A stretch of DNA of 64,000 nucleotides from contig OU452226.1 in the NCBI GenBank assembly GCA_911728455.2, positions 13,471,938-13,535,937 of the forward strand, read 5' to 3'. Shown here piece after piece: positions 60,383 through 64,000 of the stretch; position 1 is the first letter of the stretch; each line of letters opens with the position of its first letter. Both the position numbers and the translations under genes were made by a program. This DNA is from Marthasterias glacialis (lineage: Eukaryota > Echinodermata > Asteroidea > Forcipulatida > Asteriidae). The notes under the pieces are model-generated. The model searched no databases, was not told where the DNA came from, and was given only the letters and a program-made list of their open reading frames with translations.

Positions 60383-62339
60383 ATTAAATTTAAAACAGAG
60401 AACTTATGTTGCCACAACAACAAAAATGCCAGGGGAAAAAAATTAACCTTGAAAGATTTTCCTGACAGAAAGAGTTCCTTATCAGACTGCAGGGGTCCAA
60501 ATAATATTGTTTGCCCCCAAGAAAAATCCACAGATTCTAATTAAGGAAACTGATAATGCTAACAGGATGCACTAAACAAGCCACAGTACCCGTAGACATT
60601 GCGCTTGGGCAGCTAATGCACACAACACCTTTATAGTAAATGGACATGGATCAAGATGTAGGGCTGGGGTTTTTTCTTCTTGCCAGTGCAAACAGTTTTT
60701 AGTAAGTGCATATAATGATTTGGCAAGTAATATTCCAGTAATTAATAAAACAGCAAATTAAAAAGTGCATTTGTGGAAAGTACATTCACGTCTGTGAATC
60801 AATCTAAATTATCAAAACCTTCAAGGGATTGTGTGGAATTACAAAACCTGCACATAGATAATGGCATTTATACTTTTATTTAAGGCCTATTTATTACTAA
60901 TTTTTAAAGTGCAATGATGTACAATTTATTCATTCTGAAGCCAGTTTGTGAAACTTTAATTTGTCCACTTACATGTGGATAGATCTTTTCAAGAAAACAA
61001 ACCACGGAGGTGAGTAAATTTAATATTCAGCTTGCTTTTAGGAAATGGAAAACTTCAACAACTCCTTCAACATGGAACACCTGCAACAATTTGTCAGAGT
61101 GGTCTTTCATATTTTAAAGTCAGAATAGACATTAACCTGTCTGTTAACCAATGGAAAACATTTTTACTAAAAACAAAACTAAGAAGTTTTTTGGACAACA
61201 GAATGTACATTTGTCCTGCTACAGACAGCCTTCAATACCAGAGACTGATTTCAGAGGGTGTTACCCTTGTACATGTACGTGTTTTTTAACTAGTGGGTAC
61301 ATCCAAACTTATGATCTTACAAATATCACATCAAAAATTCAGCACACTGGCTGGCATTCCTAACAGGAACAATTAAAGGGACTAACAGACGCTGGAAGTA
61401 ATGCAAGGGTTACTGTGCATACAGTCAGACTTCAAACATGAAGCATTTTGTCAATAAACTTAGAGCGGTGGCCACGGTCTGCTGCATTTAGTTGCAGCAG
61501 CGGGATCGCCTCAATCAACAAGAGTCTCTATTCAATCACTGTCTTCTAGTACGCTCAAAACCTCTTCAGAGAACTTTCCGTTTTTGGCATCAGAAATGGA
61601 GGATACTTGAAATGTTTGGAAACGTATAAATCTGGATTTTGTTTGCAGATGTGTTGGCATGTCTTACTTTTAGAATGTTGCTTTTCTCTGTGCATCTCAA
61701 ATTCGGGTGTCTTAGTTCTTAGTTCTGGTGCTAAACTTGGAAAGAAGCAGTAAGACAACCTTTTGAGGAAGATTGAGTGTTGGAACCATTTCATTATGAA
61801 GCTAGAACTCCTACACATCAACAAAACCTAGAAATGAGGATGTGGTTTTTGACCGTACACAAACAAACTTTCAACACTGCTCTGCGTATTGCACTTTACC
61901 TGCTGAATAATTTAAAAATTCCTTAGTCATTTCCATAAATTGAAACGCAACATCAGTAAAACAGGTCATCCATAACCACCACAGGAACTCAATATCTGAT
62001 CACAAGACAAATTATAATCATGTGATCCCCAATCACATGACTTATACCAGAAACTCAACTATTCGCAAGGGTATAGTAAATCAAACACACGTAAAGCTAC
62101 AGTTTCCAAGCCCGATAGCAAAGCAAAACAATGTTCATTGCATATATCAACAACAACAAAAATTCCAAGTGCAACTAAAAAAACACTTTAAAGTCGGGTG
62201 TACTATCACCAAATTCTTGTTCATAATTAATAGGTGAACTTGGGCATACTCAAGTACAGTTGGCTCACTCTTATGATGCTGCATACATGAACAAAATCAG
62301 TGCATGAACAAAAGCAGACAAGTCCATGCTTAAAGCGCC

Positions 62340-62897
62340 AGCGTTTCCAAATTGTTTCCATGCCCCCTGATTGGATTAACTTTTCAGAATGGCCGCAATA
62401 ATTTGTTTTTGAGAACATCATTGTTACAATGAAGCTCTGACTAAACCAAGCAAAGACAACAAAGGTTCTCATAGAAAGCACCGGGATTTATTGCTCTCTT
62501 TTGAGAAAATATGAGATGCGTTCAGCGTGTGATGCGTTCAGCGTGTGAATCTCAAAACCTTGGCCGTAAGCCACGGCCGATAACCGGCCCCATGGCTGGA
62601 ATCGGTTCATGTCTCGGTTCACTCGGACTTACCTCCCACTGAGTCGAATACAATGATAAACAATGGTGGCAGCCTATCGATCTCTCATAATCCTCTTTGT
62701 ATAACAAAAAGAACAAAGGTCTGGAATCGAGGACTACATAACAAACCCAGGAAAAAGAGAGATTTAGAGCATGAATTGCTGTACCCTCTGTCCCTTTTTG
62801 TATGGGGGAAACCAAGCACTACAAGGTGAGTGCATGCACTGCGCACGCTCCACAATGAATGTCAGGGCGTGTAAACACGTCTTCTGTCGTTAACTGG
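62340..62897 (+). mobile_element. TTAA/CCAGTTG MITE, copy 6 (diverged)
   Basis: The right end is TAACTGG followed by TTAA at 62898-62901. The middle contains the family blocks (TTGGCCGTAAGCCACGGCCG, AACAATGGTGGCAGCC, AACAAAGGTCTGGAATCG). The left third is strongly diverged, so the left boundary is approximate. Confidence 0.75.
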
Positions 62898-63527
62898 TTA
62901 AAGAAAGAAATTGACTGAAGTGTTACAAACTTACTACCACGAATTCTTGGCTTACATGGACACTAAAGGCAGAAACGGATGTACTGAGAAAGCATACCAT
63001 GATGAAGTGCAAATAATGTTCAACTTTATTGCATCATATTATAGTCTAGCCAGTGCTAAGATAATTTATAATCATTTGAGACTAATTTTAAACATATATT
63101 TTAAGGTTAGTTTGAAGTAGACATTGGGTGTGAATTCCATCTTTGAAATGGCCATAACATAAACATACCCAAATTGAACGACACTGCTCTACATCAATCA
63201 ATTAGCAGCATACACACACAGAGACAATCTACACATAGACATAGCCTACCCTGTTGGTGAAGTTACGAACGCACGCCATGTCATCACAGCATGGAGACAA
63301 TGAGAGAGTCAATGCATTAACCGTCTCCTCCACCAGGAAACAAACAAGAAATCCCTGGCAGGTGAGAATGAGATCCTGGCTGGGAGTTGCTGAGCTACTC
63401 TGTTTTTTATGACCATCAGTCCATCAGTGTTTTTCACCAGGAAGTATTAGCGAGTTTATCAGGTATGGTATACTGTGAGCATATCCTCTATGAGTCAATG
63501 TCACCATGTGTAAGTTGCTTCATTCTT

Positions 63528-63554
63528 TATATATATTTATATATATATATATAC
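63528..63554. repeat. (TA)n microsatellite
   Basis: TA-rich run with one TTTA interruption, immediately left of the Penelope-like fragment. Similar short AT runs are at 37892-37911 and 58052-58069. Confidence 0.9.
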
Positions 63555-63557
63555 ACA

Positions 63558-63901
63558 GCACTGGCTTTACCTACAAAATCAAGACCAACTCCCAATGCCA
63601 AACCCCAAATGTCATCTATGTCATATCATGTAAGAGATGTGGAGTACAGTATGTGGGAGAGACAAAGACCAAACTTAGTCTTCGCTTTGCGAACCATGTC
63701 TCCTCCATAAAGACCAAAAAACTGTACCCAGTATCTATCCACTTTAATAGTCCTAATCATAGTGTTAAAGATGTGGAACTAACTGTCATTGAGGCCTGCA
63801 ACGGCGACGATTCACATCGTAAACTCAGAGAATCCTACTGGATTCACAAACTCCGAACAATCCAACCATTCGGATTAAACATAAACACAGGTGTTAAATA
63901 A
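63558..63901 (+). pseudogene. GIY-YIG endonuclease domain of a Penelope-like element
   Basis: About 113 codons remain open to a TAA. The domain order fits Penelope-like elements: FTYKIKTNSQCQTPNVIYVI, a Cys-rich SCKRCG that immediately precedes QYVGET (the YIG-like half), a conserved Arg in LSLRFANH, then HFNSPNHSVKDVELTVIEAC, RKLRESYWIHKL and an LNINTG end. In intact elements this domain follows a telomerase-related reverse transcriptase and cuts target DNA. Here the RT is missing, so the fragment is not expected to be active, although no stop or frameshift is seen in what is left. Confidence 0.85.
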
Positions 63902-64000
63902 TTCCTCTTGGCAAATAACTACTTTATTACGATGCTTTTACATTATCATCATAGTATTCTCATTATAGCCCCCTCTCTATTATTCAATGTTTACACTTCT
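63558..64000 (+). mobile_element. Penelope-like element, 3' part
   Basis: The segment begins straight after a TA microsatellite and carries the GIY-YIG reading frame and the start of its 3' UTR, then runs off the window. No reverse transcriptase sequence precedes it, so the copy is truncated at its 5' side. The TA-rich boundary may mark the insertion site. Confidence 0.85.

Larger units (their letters stand above)
53701..63557. other. No cellular gene seen; repeats only
   Basis: Contains the 77-bp array and the listed TIR elements. Unassigned stretches are 53700-54600, 55240-55890, 57200-58710, 58760-59270, 60390-62340 and 62905-63525. Long frames in 53950-54380 and 57763-58125 lack domain features and splice context. 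Confidence 0.4.

Noticed and set aside
60077..60544. 155-codon plus-strand frame, among the longest in the window
   Set aside because: More than half lies inside the AAAGGCAGGG TIR element and extends past its end, so it is a chance frame.

Overview
This window looks like non-coding-rich genomic DNA from a multicellular animal, most likely a marine invertebrate deuterostome, with an echinoderm such as a sea star as best guess. The case rests on short exons with GT/AG splice sites in long introns, a bilaterian synaptic-scaffold gene, a high density of tRNA-derived SINEs and terminal-inverted-repeat (TIR) elements, and a GIY-YIG retroelement tail. There are no bacterial operons, no CRISPR array and no convincing intact tRNA or rRNA gene. 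Species assignment is inference.

The one cellular gene I can support is on the minus strand: the N-terminal coiled-coil part of a RIM-binding protein (RIMBP; vertebrate RIMBP2/TSPOAP1 family). Five exons (25341-25424, 24204-24293, 17144-17266, 8891-8995, 6111-6480) have clean splice sites, compatible phases and a continuous heptad-rich product that aligns collinearly with the last part of the TSPOAP1 coiled coil. A sixth, less certain, candidate first coding exon lies at 34792-34845. The SH3 and fibronectin type III exons expected next are not visible and should lie left of position 1. A decayed copy of the 3' half of one exon, with its splice donor, sits about 100 bp downstream of that exon.

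Almost everything else recognisable is repetitive. Families with several copies here are: a TTAA-flanked element with CCAGTTG termini (six copies), a roughly 160-bp CAGGCCTG-ended element (eight copies), a tRNA-headed SINE of about 400 bp with an ATT-rich tail (six copies), two further tRNA-headed SINEs, an AGCAGCTCTATGA-ended element, an element with a near-perfect hairpin at its core (three copies), a roughly 175-bp ATAGACCTT-ended element (three copies), and AAAGGCA-ended elements. Single-copy foldbacks occur at 606-1250, 27256-27454, 29583-29745, 31080-31202 and 39524-39746. Autonomous retroelements are present only as 3' fragments: a non-LTR reverse transcriptase C-terminus (46575-46963) and a Penelope-like GIY-YIG domain running off the right edge (63558-64000).

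Two tandem arrays stand out: about eleven diverged copies of a roughly 77-bp unit at 55897-56740, and an older set of 150-180 bp units at about 52980-53700. Region layout: 1-6110 is downstream intron with repeats; 6111-34845 is the RIMBP exons and repeat-filled introns; 34846-64000 is either further 5' intron or intergenic DNA, with no coding exon I could support apart from transposon remnants.
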